Shown: positions 47,217 to 56,273 of the stretch, in pieces
Position numbering within the stretch: position 1 is the stretch's first letter
How the letters are laid out: each line of letters opens with the position of its first letter
Assembly (NCBI RefSeq): GCF_000374005.1
Contig: NZ_KB893146.1
Location: 151,465-215,464, forward strand
Direction: 5' to 3'
From: Kiloniella laminariae DSM 19542
Lineage (GTDB): Bacteria; Pseudomonadota; Alphaproteobacteria; Kiloniellales; Kiloniellaceae
Length of the DNA: 64,000 nt
Position numbers and translations under genes: made by a program
Notes under the pieces: model-generated
Database searches by the model: none
Seen by the model: only the letters and a program-made list of their open reading frames with translations
Told to the model about the DNA's origin: nothing

Positions 47217-48727
47217 TTGGGACCTCCACTGGTTAGGGCTGCAATTGCCTCGCGGGCAACTTTGCGATCATCAAAAGGAAATACTTTATCGCCAACAATC
47301 TGGCCGCTTTCATGACCTTTTCCGGCAACAATAAGGAGATCTCCTGTCTGAAGATCGGCAACGGCCTGAAAAATGGCCTTGCGGCGATCGTCAATTTCAA
47401 TCGCCCCCGGAGCAGCTGCCATCATGGCAGCACGGATCAGGACAGGATCTTCAGTGCGGGGATTGTCATCGGTAATATAGGCTTTGTCACTCAGGCGAGC
47501 GGCAATTTCGCCCATCAGGGGGCGTTTGCCCGGATCGCGATCTCCGCCACAACCGATAATAACCGAAAGCTTGTTCTGGCTGTGAGGGCGCAGGGCTCTG
47601 ATTACAGTCTCCAGGGCATCGGGTGTGTGCGCATAGTCAACATAAACAGCGCCACCAGCGGGGGTGCTGCCAACATTTTCAGCCCGTCCCGGCACGCCCT
47701 TCAGCTCGGGGAGAACGGCAAGAATATCTTCAAGCTTTGCCCCACAGGAGAGAACTAGACCGAGAGCAGCCATGATGTTTGAGGCTTGAAAACTACCAGC
47801 AAGGCTTAAATCCAGTTCATAGGTCTGACCGAAGAGTGACAGAACAAGATGTTGGCCTTCCAGACCGGGAGTTTGCTTGACCACCTGGAGGTCTGAAACG
47901 CCATGGCCATAGGAAATGATTTTCTGTTCCCGTTTGAGGCATAGCGGGGCAAGCTTGGTGTATTCAGGCATATCTGCGTTGAGTACAGCTGTACCGCCTT
48001 TGGGAAGCAGACGATTGAAAAGCTGTGCCTTGGCCTGAAAATAGCTTTCCATATCCCCGTGATAATCGAGATGGTCACGGGTCAGATTGGTAAAGGCGGC
48101 TGCTTTCAGCTTCAGGCCGTCGAGGCGATACTGATCCAGCCCGTGACTGGAAGCTTCGAGTGCCAAATGGGTAAAACCTTCCCGGTCGAGGTCTTTCAAA
48201 CAGGCAAAAAGCCCTATGCTGTCGGGAGTGGTCAGCGCAGCGGGAGCGTTGGGGAGCGGTGGGAAGAGACCAAGCGTCCCCAGACTTGCCGCTTTGTGGC
48301 CAAGCAGTTCCCAGATCTGGCGGGTGAAGGTTGCGATCGAGGTTTTGCCATTTGTGCCGGTGATGGCAACCAGGTTTTGAGGCTGGACAGAGTTGTAGGC
48401 CGCGGCAAGAAGAGCAATAGCCTGACGCGGATTGGCACTTTCAAGAATTACCGCTTTGTTTTTGTAAGCTTCAAGATTTCGCCCCAGGGGAACCAGAAGA
48501 ACAGTTGCACCGTTTTTCAGGGCTTGCGGGATAAAATCACAGCCATCCAGACCTTTGGGGTTGCTTGTTGGCAAGGCGGCAAAGAGATGGTCCTTCTGGA
48601 CTTTTCTGCTGTCGAGCGCCAGTCCGGAAATTTCCAGCAGCTCCAATGCCCCGGCGGGATTGACACCAGGGCCACTCCGGGGGCGAAGATCTTCAGGTAA
48701 CTGTGTCAGCAGATCAACGAGCCGCAA
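47213..48727 (-). CDS. murE: UDP-MurNAc-L-Ala-D-Glu--meso-diaminopimelate ligase
   Basis: This 504-residue Mur ligase has the P-loop ITGTNGKTSIATFTRQIW, and TDDNPRTEDP carries the DNPR motif that selects meso-diaminopimelate over lysine, so the wall is of the A1gamma type (family rule). The start codon is TTG at 48727, preceded by AAGGA at 7 bases and lying 14 bases inside ftsI. A TTG start here may tune MurE output (inference). Confidence 0.96.
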   Translation of the reverse strand: MRLVDLLTQLPEDLRPRSGPGVNPAGALELLEISGLALDSRKVQKDHLFAALPTSNPKGLDGCDFIPQALKNGATVLLVPLGRNLEAYKNKAVILESANPRQAIALLAAAYNSVQPQNLVAITGTNGKTSIATFTRQIWELLGHKAASLGTLGLFPPLPNAPAALTTPDSIGLFACLKDLDREGFTHLALEASSHGLDQYRLDGLKLKAAAFTNLTRDHLDYHGDMESYFQAKAQLFNRLLPKGGTAVLNADMPEYTKLAPLCLKREQKIISYGHGVSDLQVVKQTPGLEGQHLVLSLFGQTYELDLSLAGSFQASNIMAALGLVLSCGAKLEDILAVLPELKGVPGRAENVGSTPAGGAVYVDYAHTPDALETVIRALRPHSQNKLSVIIGCGGDRDPGKRPLMGEIAARLSDKAYITDDNPRTEDPVLIRAAMMAAAPGAIEIDDRRKAIFQAVADLQTGDLLIVAGKGHESGQIVGDKVFPFDDRKVAREAIAALTSGGPK

Positions 48728-50483
48728 TCTTACGTCCTTCCATGCGGGCTTTTGCTTTCTTCAGGATCGAGTTCCCGGAATCATCAGCGCTTTCGATGTG
48801 TACGGGCTGGATCCCCAGCAGAGGCGCCATACGCTCAATAACACGTTTGACTACAGGGGCGGCAACCCAACCGCCTGTAGCAAATCCATAGGTTTTTTTT
48901 GTGCCTTTCGGCTCATCCACCATTACGTAAACGACATAGCGGGGATTGTTCATTGGAAAGGCTGCGACAAAGGAAGAAACGCGGGAATTGGTCACGTAAC
49001 GTCCGCCCTTCAGTTTGTCGGCTGTTCCGGTTTTTCCACCGACGAGATAGCCTTCAGCATCGGCGTTTCTTCCTGATCCGTGCAGCACGACAAGGCGCAT
49101 CATATCGCGCATCAGGATCGAAGTTTTTTCATTGAGAATGCGCCGTCCTGCCGGAACATAATCTTTGTCGCGTTTGATAAAGGTTGCTGGCTTCATAACT
49201 CCGCCGTTGACCAGGCTTGATACGGCTGTGGTCATCTGCAGGGGGCTGACAGCAATTCCATGTCCATAGGAGATGGTCATGGTGTTGATCTCCCGCCAGG
49301 GGGAGGGAACCAGAGGCGTACCAACTTCGCTCAGTTCTGTCGAGGCCGTCCGCAGCAATCCGAAATTGGACAGATATTTGCGCTGGGATTCCGTGCCGAC
49401 TTCAAGCGCCATCTGAACTGTGCCGATATTGCTTGAATAGATCAGAATTTCCGGCACCGAGAGCCAGCGTTTCATCGGTTTGTAATCGGTGATGCTGAAA
49501 CGCGATATCCGGATCGGTTTGCTGACATCATAACCATCATAAACCGAGGCCACACCTTCATCGAGTGCCATGGCTGCGGTCAGAAGCTTGAAGGTAGAGC
49601 CCATCTCGTAAATGCCGAGGGTTGCGCGATTGAACCGGGCATCATCCGGGGCATCACCTGGAGAGTCCGGGTCAAAAGTGGGCAGAGAGACGGAAGAGAT
49701 GACCTCGCCGGTGTTGACATCCATGACCAGCCCGGCGGCACCAATGGCACTGAATTCCTGCATAGCAGCAGACATTTCTTCGGTCAGAATGTGCTGGACT
49801 CTCAGGTCAATGCTGAGCTCCAAAGGCGCGTCATTTTCGCGAAGGGCCGTGTCGAAAGACTGTTCTACCCCGGCCAACCCCTTGTTATCCACGTCTGTGA
49901 AGCCGACGATATGGGCCGAGAGATTTTCGTGCGGATAAAAACGGCGCTGTTCCTGCTCGAAATTCAATCCGGGAATGCCCAGGCCATTGATGGCATACTG
50001 TTGCCGGGGGGTCAGATTGCGTTTGATCCAGATAAAGGCCCGGTCAGACGACAGTTTCTTTAAAAGTTTGTCCTGGGAGATTTCGGGCAGGATATCGGCA
50101 AGCAAGCGGGCCGCGATTTCCGGGTTCGGAATTTTTTTTGGTTCGGCATAGAGAGAGGCTGTCGGCAAGGTAGTTGCCAGAACGATGCCATTACGGTCGA
50201 CAATATCGGCCCGGCGGGTTTGTACTGGCGGAGCTTCGTCAATTTCCTGAGCGGTGGAGGTCGTGTTGCTCCTGCTCCCCTGCAGCAGGGTCAAGTCGAC
50301 AAGGCGAATACCGATGATGACAAAGGCCATGGCCATCAGGGCCCCGGCAACAATCAGGCGGGTCCGGCCGACCTCAAGGGCCTGGCGAATTCTGCCGTCA
50401 AGAGAGATAACCGCCTTGGGAGATTGCGGATTACGCAGATTGGTCAGGAGGCCCTGCTTGCGATCTTCGCGCCAGTCACTCAT
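48714..50483 (-). CDS. ftsI: septal peptidoglycan transpeptidase FtsI (PBP3)
   Basis: This 589-residue class B penicillin-binding protein has a cytoplasmic N-terminus, one membrane helix (about 42-65), a pedestal domain with RADIVDRNGIVLATTL, and a transpeptidase domain with the catalytic serine S296 (GSTFK), SSN at 350-352 and KTGT at 484-487. It cross-links septal peptidoglycan with FtsW. It overlaps ftsL by 4 bases and murE by 14. Confidence 0.96.
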   Translation of the reverse strand: MSDWREDRKQGLLTNLRNPQSPKAVISLDGRIRQALEVGRTRLIVAGALMAMAFVIIGIRLVDLTLLQGSRSNTTSTAQEIDEAPPVQTRRADIVDRNGIVLATTLPTASLYAEPKKIPNPEIAARLLADILPEISQDKLLKKLSSDRAFIWIKRNLTPRQQYAINGLGIPGLNFEQEQRRFYPHENLSAHIVGFTDVDNKGLAGVEQSFDTALRENDAPLELSIDLRVQHILTEEMSAAMQEFSAIGAAGLVMDVNTGEVISSVSLPTFDPDSPGDAPDDARFNRATLGIYEMGSTFKLLTAAMALDEGVASVYDGYDVSKPIRISRFSITDYKPMKRWLSVPEILIYSSNIGTVQMALEVGTESQRKYLSNFGLLRTASTELSEVGTPLVPSPWREINTMTISYGHGIAVSPLQMTTAVSSLVNGGVMKPATFIKRDKDYVPAGRRILNEKTSILMRDMMRLVVLHGSGRNADAEGYLVGGKTGTADKLKGGRYVTNSRVSSFVAAFPMNNPRYVVYVMVDEPKGTKKTYGFATGGWVAAPVVKRVIERMAPLLGIQPVHIESADDSGNSILKKAKARMEGRKIAAR

Positions 50484-50830
50484 TCATAAATCTCCCCGCT
50501 GGTCAGGGTCGCTGTTCCTGATGAACTGATACCAGTGCTCTGGCTGGCCTCTTCTCCCGGACGGGGCAGGTCATCAAAAGTGACAATCTGGCCGGAAGAA
50601 AGCGGCTTCAGATCCAGATAGCGTGTTGCAAGCTTCTCCAGCCTGTCCGGCTGGTTCAGATAACTCCACTCTGCCTGAAGAATCCGGATTGCTTCCTTGT
50701 CATTGGCGATCTTCCGTTCAACTACAGCAAGCTGCAGCTCCAGATCTGTTACATCCTGCTTGACCTGAAACAGGACAATTGCACAGGCCGTACCGGCAAC
50801 GATCCAGATAATAATGCCGAGATTCTTCAT
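50480..50830 (-). CDS. ftsL: cell division protein FtsL
   Basis: This 116-residue small bitopic protein has one membrane helix (LGIIIWIVAGTACAIVLFQV) at the N-terminus and a coiled coil (LELQLAVVERKIANDKEAIRIL) in the periplasm, ending in YLDLKPLSSGQIVTF. FtsL forms the FtsQLB complex. Sequence conservation is low in the family, so position between rsmH and ftsI is part of the evidence. Confidence 0.9.
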   Translation of the reverse strand: MKNLGIIIWIVAGTACAIVLFQVKQDVTDLELQLAVVERKIANDKEAIRILQAEWSYLNQPDRLEKLATRYLDLKPLSSGQIVTFDDLPRPGEEASQSTGISSSGTATLTSGEIYE

Positions 50831-51855
50831 GCGCGGCCTCCAGCGGTAGAGGGAAGATCACTGGCCGGAGCATCTGTTCGTATGGCAACCCGCAGCTTGG
50901 CCGAGCGAGAGCGCGGATTTTCGCGACACTCGTCATCTGAAGGGGGGATGGCTTTTTTTGTTGGCAGGTCAAACGGGGCTTTACGCAACGCCGAGGGCTC
51001 GACCGTCGGAGTATGACGGGAGCCCTGCGGCGTTCCCCCACTGCGTTCGCGTAAGAAGTTTTTGACGATGCGGTCTTCGAGGGAGTGAAAAGATACAACC
51101 GCGAGTCTGCCACCGGGGGCAAGTAATTGCTCTGCTGCTGCCAGCCCGCGCTCCAGTTCCCCGAGTTCGTCATTGACGAAAATCCGGAGGGCCTGAAAGG
51201 AACGTGTTGCAGGGTGGATCGACTTGCCATCCTTGTTGGGTTTGGTTTTGAGGAGGCGGCGGATCAAACCGGCGAGCTGCAGGGTGGTCTCGAAAGGCTT
51301 CTCAACCCGGTCGGTGACGATGGCGCGGGCGATCAGGCGGGATTTTTTTTCTTCTCCGTATTTGTAGAGAATATCAGCCAGTTCTTTTTCGCCATATGTA
51401 TTCACAACATGGGAGACTGGTTGGCGCAAAGTTGACTCTGGCCCATCCATACGCATGTCCAGCGGGCCATCTTCCTGAAAGGAAAAACCGCGTTCTGCCT
51501 GGTCAAGCTGCATGGAAGAAACACCGAGATCAAGGACGATACCATCAACGGAGGAAATGCCAATGTTCTCCAGCAACTGCTGCATGTCACCAAAACAACC
51601 GGCTAGAGGAACAAGGTGCCCAGCTTTGGTTTCTTCGAATTCTGCAGCACGTTGCAGAGCCGTCGGATCACGGTCTATACCAAAAACCTTGCAGGGTGCC
51701 TGTTGCAGGATCGCCCGGCTGTAGCCGCCAGCACCAAAAGTGCCATCAACGAAACATTCGCCTTCTTTGGGGGCGAGTGCCGCGATGATTTCCGGCAGCA
51801 TGACGGAATAGTGTCCCTCCTGCTGTGCAATGATCGGGGGGCGGGAAGTCATCAC
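50827..51855 (-). CDS. rsmH: 16S rRNA (cytosine1402-N4)-methyltransferase
   Basis: This 342-residue methyltransferase, also called MraW, methylates 16S rRNA C1402. GHYSVMLPEIIAAL, DGTFGAGGYSRAIL (SAM loop), VLDLGVSSMQLDQAERGFSF and AVVSFHSLEDRIVKNF are diagnostic. The start is the GTG at 51855 or the ATG at 51852; both overlap the mraZ stop (GTGATGA). Confidence 0.96.
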   Translation of the reverse strand: MMTSRPPIIAQQEGHYSVMLPEIIAALAPKEGECFVDGTFGAGGYSRAILQQAPCKVFGIDRDPTALQRAAEFEETKAGHLVPLAGCFGDMQQLLENIGISSVDGIVLDLGVSSMQLDQAERGFSFQEDGPLDMRMDGPESTLRQPVSHVVNTYGEKELADILYKYGEEKKSRLIARAIVTDRVEKPFETTLQLAGLIRRLLKTKPNKDGKSIHPATRSFQALRIFVNDELGELERGLAAAEQLLAPGGRLAVVSFHSLEDRIVKNFLRERSGGTPQGSRHTPTVEPSALRKAPFDLPTKKAIPPSDDECRENPRSRSAKLRVAIRTDAPASDLPSTAGGRA

Positions 51856-52322
51856 AGATCCCCCTTTCTGGCAGGGGAGAGGGACAGGCTGAGTTTCTTG
51901 TCGCGGGCACGATCACGGGCTTCGAGCTTTTTCTGCTCCAGAGTCTCGGTGTTCCAGATTTGGAAAATATCCCCTTTGCCGACAAAGGCAGCACGATCGG
52001 TAATGTGGGCGTGTTCGATCAGGGCAGGGGGCAGCAGAATACGGCCTTCGCCATCAAAGGAAAGCTGGTGGGCGTCAGCCAGAATGGCGGTCGCGAGGTC
52101 GTCATGTTCATCAGAAAAAAGATCAAGGCTGGAACTCATGCTTTCATGCAGGCGGCGCATAAAATCCATGCCAGCGGCTTCCAGGGCCTGGGCGCGGTAG
52201 GACCTGAAGACAACAATTCCCTGAAAAGGTTGATCGGTGAGCATTTGGCGAAAGGTAGCCGGAACTGAAACGCGTCCCTTCTTGTCTACCTTGTTTTCGA
52301 ATGTGCCTAAAAAGAAGGTCAC
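51852..52322 (-). CDS. mraZ: transcriptional regulator MraZ
   Basis: This 156-residue regulator has two AbrB/SpoVT-like halves and represses the division cluster. The family N-terminus TFFLGTFENKVDKKGRVSVPA is preceded by GTG at 52322. A longer frame from 52481 would add 53 residues but would start inside the operator and promoter, so it is rejected. The typical DxKGRvsvP and ERFDGEGRILLPP-like (SFDGEGRILLPP) motifs are both visible. Confidence 0.94.
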   Translation of the reverse strand: MTFFLGTFENKVDKKGRVSVPATFRQMLTDQPFQGIVVFRSYRAQALEAAGMDFMRRLHESMSSSLDLFSDEHDDLATAILADAHQLSFDGEGRILLPPALIEHAHITDRAAFVGKGDIFQIWNTETLEQKKLEARDRARDKKLSLSLSPARKGDL

Positions 52323-52439
52323 CTGAATTCCGCCCTGAATGATGCCGCCCGAAGAGATCCCGATGAGATCTCTGTTTGTGGTTCGCTGGAAAACGCCCCC
52401 GCTTTCCTGAACCTGAAGTGTTCCCTGTTTGATCCAGAT

Positions 52440-52500
52440 TGGGTGTATCTGGGTCTCAAATGGGTTTTTATGGGATATCATGGGATTTAATGGGTGTCAA
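52440..52500 (-). promoter_or_regulatory. MraZ-box array over the division-cluster promoter
   Basis: Six TGGG(T/A) boxes start at 52440, 52450, 52461, 52471, 52481 and 52491 on the plus strand, a spacing of 10-11 bases. MraZ is known to bind TGGGN repeats separated by 5 bases. On the minus strand TTGACA (52500-52495) and TATCCC (52477-52472) are separated by exactly 17 bases, a plausible sigma70 promoter overlapped by the boxes. The untranslated leader to the mraZ GTG would be about 140 bases. Confidence 0.8.
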
Positions 52501-52754
52501 TGGTTTGGGGTGTGGCATCTCTATGGTTAAAACATCGTTAACTGTTTATATTTCAAGGGAATTTTTGGAACATTCGACTTGCTTTTCAATCAGTTGATTG
52601 CGGCAAGGAGGGGGAGGCGCCGCGGAGCTTGTTGCTGTTTCATGAGACAGGGGTTTGGGCAAAGGTGCATCTGGCCAATTCCTTTGAGAAGGAGTCGAGC
52701 AGGAGAGGGACATTCACACCGGAAACATCGAGGAAAAGGCCACAAGAGGAAAAT
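52501..52754. other. gap between division-cluster promoter and rnpB
   Basis: These 254 bases hold the upstream part of the mraZ promoter region (AT-rich 52520-52590) and the rnpB 3' flank. Open frames here show no ribosome sites or recognisable content, and no clear terminator follows rnpB. Confidence 0.5.
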
Positions 52755-53194
<440 letters not shown>

Positions 53195-53212
53195 GGCTCA
53201 CAGTTAGGAGGA

Positions 53213-53926
53213 TTAGGCGCGGGCGTCAAGCTGTGAAAGCAACGAACCGAGAATCTGGCAGCTTTGCTTGTCGATTGCGCCATCAAACAGTCCTGGCCGG
53301 AAATGTCTCTGGAACGCAACGACAGCGGCTCTGTTTTTAGCGGCGCCGGGGGTGGTGAGGTCGGTATCGTAGCCGTATCTTTGCAAGGCTGCGAGGAAGG
53401 AGTCTGCTGTAACCTCTGTTGTGTCCGGGGTGTTTCGAGGCCAGAGGCCAATGCCGGCATTGGCGAGACCTGCCCAGTCAAACAGCTCACCCGGATCTTC
53501 CTTGCGCAGGGGGGCGACATCCGAATGGGCAAGTATTCTTTCAGCAGGGATTTGGTGGCGGGAAAGAATAGCGAGACACAGCTGTGTGACTGCGCGCATC
53601 TGGGGGGCCGGAAATGCACGGTAGCCCCATTCATGGCCCGGATTGACAATTTCAATACCAATAGAGCAGGAATTGATATCGCTGTCGCCCGCCCAGCAGG
53701 AAACTCCGGCATGCCAGGCGCGCTGATCTTCCTCGACCAGGCGAAGAATGTCCCCGTTCTCCTCAACCAGATAGTGGGCACTGACCTGAGCGGCAGGATC
53801 ACACAGTCGCTGAAGAGCGTCGCCTCCGGTTTTCATGCCGGTATAGTGAAGCAGAAGCATGTCGGGTTTTTGCCCTTTGGGGCGTGGTCCGAAATTAGGT
53901 GACGTAGTGTTGCAGGAGATCTGCAT
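53213..53926 (-). CDS. AmpD/AmiD-type N-acetylmuramoyl-L-alanine amidase
   Basis: This 237-residue zinc amidase cleaves muropeptides between MurNAc and L-Ala. Zinc ligands H27 (LLLHYTG), H134 and D144 (AHSDVAPLRKED) have the AmpD spacing, and SIGIEIVN is conserved. The C-terminal part (about 175-235) resembles a peptidoglycan-binding domain. No signal peptide is present, suggesting cytoplasmic recycling. GAGG precedes the ATG, which lies 32 bases inside the 3' end of the LysR gene, so its translation may be coupled to that gene. Confidence 0.92.
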   Translation of the reverse strand: MQISCNTTSPNFGPRPKGQKPDMLLLHYTGMKTGGDALQRLCDPAAQVSAHYLVEENGDILRLVEEDQRAWHAGVSCWAGDSDINSCSIGIEIVNPGHEWGYRAFPAPQMRAVTQLCLAILSRHQIPAERILAHSDVAPLRKEDPGELFDWAGLANAGIGLWPRNTPDTTEVTADSFLAALQRYGYDTDLTTPGAAKNRAAVVAFQRHFRPGLFDGAIDKQSCQILGSLLSQLDARA

Positions 53927-54854
53927 CGCGGGCCTCTAGTCGTTGGAGGTCTGGGCTGTTGTCTATTGTGGCGCGACATTCATCCGTGAGCCATTTCCGG
54001 AAATGTTTCAGGGCTGGTTTATTCGCCTTGCCGGGGGGGCAGATCAGATAATAAACCCCGATCAGGGAGGCGATGTCAGGAAAAGGCGTCACCAGCTGGC
54101 CGCTTTCCAGCTCATCGGAAATCATCATTAGGTCGGCAAGGGCAACGCCAAAACCGCTTGCTGCTGCTCTCAGAGCCGTATCCATCAAATCGAAGACCTG
54201 ACCTGATCTCGGGTTTATTTCTGTAGTCTTTGCTTCCTTGCACCACTGTATCCACTCGTCAGATTCGTGCCCGCAGTGCAGTAATGTCAGGCTTTTGAGG
54301 TCGTTCGTGTTTTGTAATCCTGTTTCCCTGTTTAACAGATTTGGGGAGCAAGCCGGGGTCATCCATTCTGGGGTGATGATGGTTTTGTGCAGCGGACCGC
54401 CCAGACGCATTTTTGTACTGTGAACAATCCCCGCGTCAAAATGCTCCCGGTCGAACGCAACGGTATGCCATGCGGTGGTCAGGCGTACGTTGATTTCGGG
54501 AAAGGCCTCCTGGAATTTTGGGAGTCTGGGAATGAGCCAACGTATGGCAAAAGAGGGTAGGACCTTTATCGTCAAATCTTCGGAACGTCCCCTGATTTCC
54601 TCTGAAATAGCCTGAATCCGGTCAAAAATCTCGTTGAGGACAGGGAGCAGTTTTTTGCCGTCGTCCGTCAGCGTGAGGTGGCGATGGTGGCGCTGGAACA
54701 AGGGCCCCTGGAAATGCTCTTCCAGAGTTTTGATCTGTCGGCTTATAGCGCCCTGGGTGACATGTAACTCCTCTGCGGCTTCTGTGAAGTTCAGATGGCG
54801 GGCTGCGGCTTCAAATGCCTTCAGGGCGTTGAGGGGCGGGAGCTGTCGCTGCAT
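53895..54854 (-). CDS. LysR-family regulator, GcvA type
   Basis: This 319-residue protein starts at the ATG at 54854 (MQRQLPPLNALKAFEAAARH). The helix-turn-helix NFTEAAEELHVTQGAISRQIKTLEEHF and the effector domain from about residue 95 (LTIKVLPSFAIRWLIPRLPKFQ) are typical. Longer frames start inside the palindromic operator, which favours the downstream ATG, although its ribosome site is poor. It overlaps the amidase gene downstream and is divergent from a small ORF. Confidence 0.9.
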   Translation of the reverse strand: MQRQLPPLNALKAFEAAARHLNFTEAAEELHVTQGAISRQIKTLEEHFQGPLFQRHHRHLTLTDDGKKLLPVLNEIFDRIQAISEEIRGRSEDLTIKVLPSFAIRWLIPRLPKFQEAFPEINVRLTTAWHTVAFDREHFDAGIVHSTKMRLGGPLHKTIITPEWMTPACSPNLLNRETGLQNTNDLKSLTLLHCGHESDEWIQWCKEAKTTEINPRSGQVFDLMDTALRAAASGFGVALADLMMISDELESGQLVTPFPDIASLIGVYYLICPPGKANKPALKHFRKWLTDECRATIDNSPDLQRLEARDADLLQHYVT

Positions 54855-54870
54855 GGGTGTGTTGGAAGCT

Positions 54871-54904
54871 GTGATATGAGAAATACTCATATCACTATGA
54901 GTAT
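54871..54904. promoter_or_regulatory. two overlapping palindromes, probable LysR operator
   Basis: GTGATATGAG-AAATA-CTCATATCAC (54871-54895) is perfect over 10-bp arms. It overlaps ATACTCATA-TCAC-TATGAGTAT (54883-54904), perfect over 9-bp arms. The arrangement, 17-50 bases upstream of the LysR start, resembles adjacent recognition and activation sites of a LysR regulator. Confidence 0.7.
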
Positions 54905-54980
54905 TTACGGTTTGAAAGGCAAGAAAAATAAGGGCTATCTTGTAAATATAGTTCAATAATATGAGTTAAAGAGGTAGGCA

Positions 54981-55247
54981 ATGTTCAGGTTTGTAATGAG
55001 AAAATTGCAGATATGGCGTGAGCTGTTGGCCCGACCTTTCCTGGAACTTCCTGACGGTCGTCAGCAGCCGACAGATTTTTTGTCCCGATCAGTCGCGGTC
55101 CAGTTGGATCAGGACATCCTCAGCGATGGCCATCGCCGAAGTCAGGCCAGGGGACTCAATGCCGAAAAGATTGATCAGCCCCGGAACCTTATGTGTTGCA
55201 GGCCCCTGGATCACAAAATCGACCGCTGCTTCTCCGGGAGCCTGTAA
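54981..55247 (+). CDS. small ORF divergent from LysR, possibly DUF1127-like
   Basis: This is a predicted 88-residue protein. AAAGAGGTAGG precedes the ATG. The first 36 codons lie in the gap, and the rest runs antisense to the end of the FAD oxidoreductase gene (from 55089). The N-terminus MFRFVMRKLQIWREL and the segment LPDGRQQPTDFLSR resemble, weakly and by eye, the start and the DDRxLxDIGLSR core of DUF1127 proteins. It could be a degraded or diverged member. Coding status is uncertain. Confidence 0.4.
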   Translation: MFRFVMRKLQIWRELLARPFLELPDGRQQPTDFLSRSVAVQLDQDILSDGHRRSQARGLNAEKIDQPRNLMCCRPLDHKIDRCFSGSL

Positions 55248-56204
55248 TTTGGGGCGGATGCCGGAATAGTCAGGAACCAGCACATCGTCTGGCAGATCTG
55301 GCCAGTAGCGCCTGATCGCGGCGTAAAAGGGCGCTGATCTGGACGGGTTGACCGGATAATCCAGCTCCTTGACCCACTCCACATCAGGACCAAAACGAAC
55401 CTGCCCCTCCAGATCCAGTGTCACATGTACCCCCAATCCGGCCTGTTCAGGCACAGGATAGATCAGATGCTGGAAAGGCGGTTTGCCCGGCAGGCTGAAA
55501 TAGTTGCCCTTGGCATAATAAAGTTCAGGTACAAATTGTTCCGGTAGCCCTTCTAGTTTCTGGGCAAGGGCCATCGCCCCCAACCCGGCAGCATTGATCA
55601 CGGTCTTTGCCGATAAAACCATGGGGCTGTCCCCACCGGTTTCCAGAACAATGCCGGAATCTGTGGCCTGACCACTTAAAACCGGCGTGTTGAAGGCAAT
55701 CATCCCGCCGTGATTTTCCAGATCCCCCTGAAAAGCAAGGATCAGGCTGTGAACATCAATAATACCGGTTGAGGGGGACAGCAGTGCCTTGGTTACAACT
55801 AAAGCTGGTTCGCGTTCGGTAACCTCCTTGGGGGAAAGGTAGCAGAGATCGTCGACGCCATTGGTGCAAGCAAGCTTGAGAATCTTTTCAAGCGCAGTTT
55901 CTTCAGCTGTAGATGTGGCAACAATCAACTTGCCGCATTGGCGATGCGGTACAGCGTGATCCCTGCAAAAACCATATAACAGCTCTTTGCCGCGCAGGCA
56001 GAGCTGTGCCTTCAGGCTTCCGGTGGGATAATAGATCCCGGCGTGGATGACGCCGCTGTTGCGGGCTGATATCCCGGTGCCGGGCTGGGACTCTTTTTCT
56101 ATGACAATGACTTCGCGCCCGGCCAGGGCAAGAGCTCGGGCGCAAGCCATGCCTACAACGCCTGCGCCAATTACGATTGCGTCGACCTGTTCAACTGCCG
56201 TCAT
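55089..56204 (-). CDS. FAD-dependent oxidoreductase, LhgO-like
   Basis: This 371-residue D-amino-acid-oxidase-fold flavoprotein is closest in layout to L-2-hydroxyglutarate oxidases. The FAD-binding motif AIVIGAGVVGMACARAL starts near residue 10; SARNSGVIHAGIYYPTGSLKA is characteristic, as are the C-terminal SGIRPKLQAPG and NLFGIESPGLTSA. The probable reaction is oxidation of a 2-hydroxyacid to the 2-oxoacid (inference). The ATG at 56204 is chosen because the alternative at 56249 lies in the loop of a strong hairpin. Confidence 0.87.
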   Translation of the reverse strand: MTAVEQVDAIVIGAGVVGMACARALALAGREVIVIEKESQPGTGISARNSGVIHAGIYYPTGSLKAQLCLRGKELLYGFCRDHAVPHRQCGKLIVATSTAEETALEKILKLACTNGVDDLCYLSPKEVTEREPALVVTKALLSPSTGIIDVHSLILAFQGDLENHGGMIAFNTPVLSGQATDSGIVLETGGDSPMVLSAKTVINAAGLGAMALAQKLEGLPEQFVPELYYAKGNYFSLPGKPPFQHLIYPVPEQAGLGVHVTLDLEGQVRFGPDVEWVKELDYPVNPSRSAPFYAAIRRYWPDLPDDVLVPDYSGIRPKLQAPGEAAVDFVIQGPATHKVPGLINLFGIESPGLTSAMAIAEDVLIQLDRD

Positions 56205-56227
56205 CAGTTCACTCGTGCTTGGGTCAG

Positions 56228-56270
56228 CAGGAAGGACCAGAAAGAACATAGATCTTTCTGGTCCTTCCTG
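56228..56270 (-). other. perfect 18-bp hairpin between uup and the oxidoreductase
   Basis: Arms 56228-56245 and 56253-56270 (CAGGAAGGACCAGAAAGA and its exact complement) enclose a 7-base loop. It begins 3 bases after the uup stop and ends 23 bases before the oxidoreductase start. There is no T-run on either strand, so simple intrinsic termination is unlikely. It may block RNA decay, pause polymerase or separate expression of the two genes. Confidence 0.75.
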
Positions 56271-56273
56271 CGC

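Noticed and set aside
51852..52481. Longer 209-residue MraZ frame
   Set aside because: The extra 53 residues start inside the MraZ boxes and promoter and do not match the family; the GTG at 52322 fits the conserved N-terminus.
56228..56270. The 18-bp hairpin as a plain intrinsic terminator
   Set aside because: No T-run follows on either strand.
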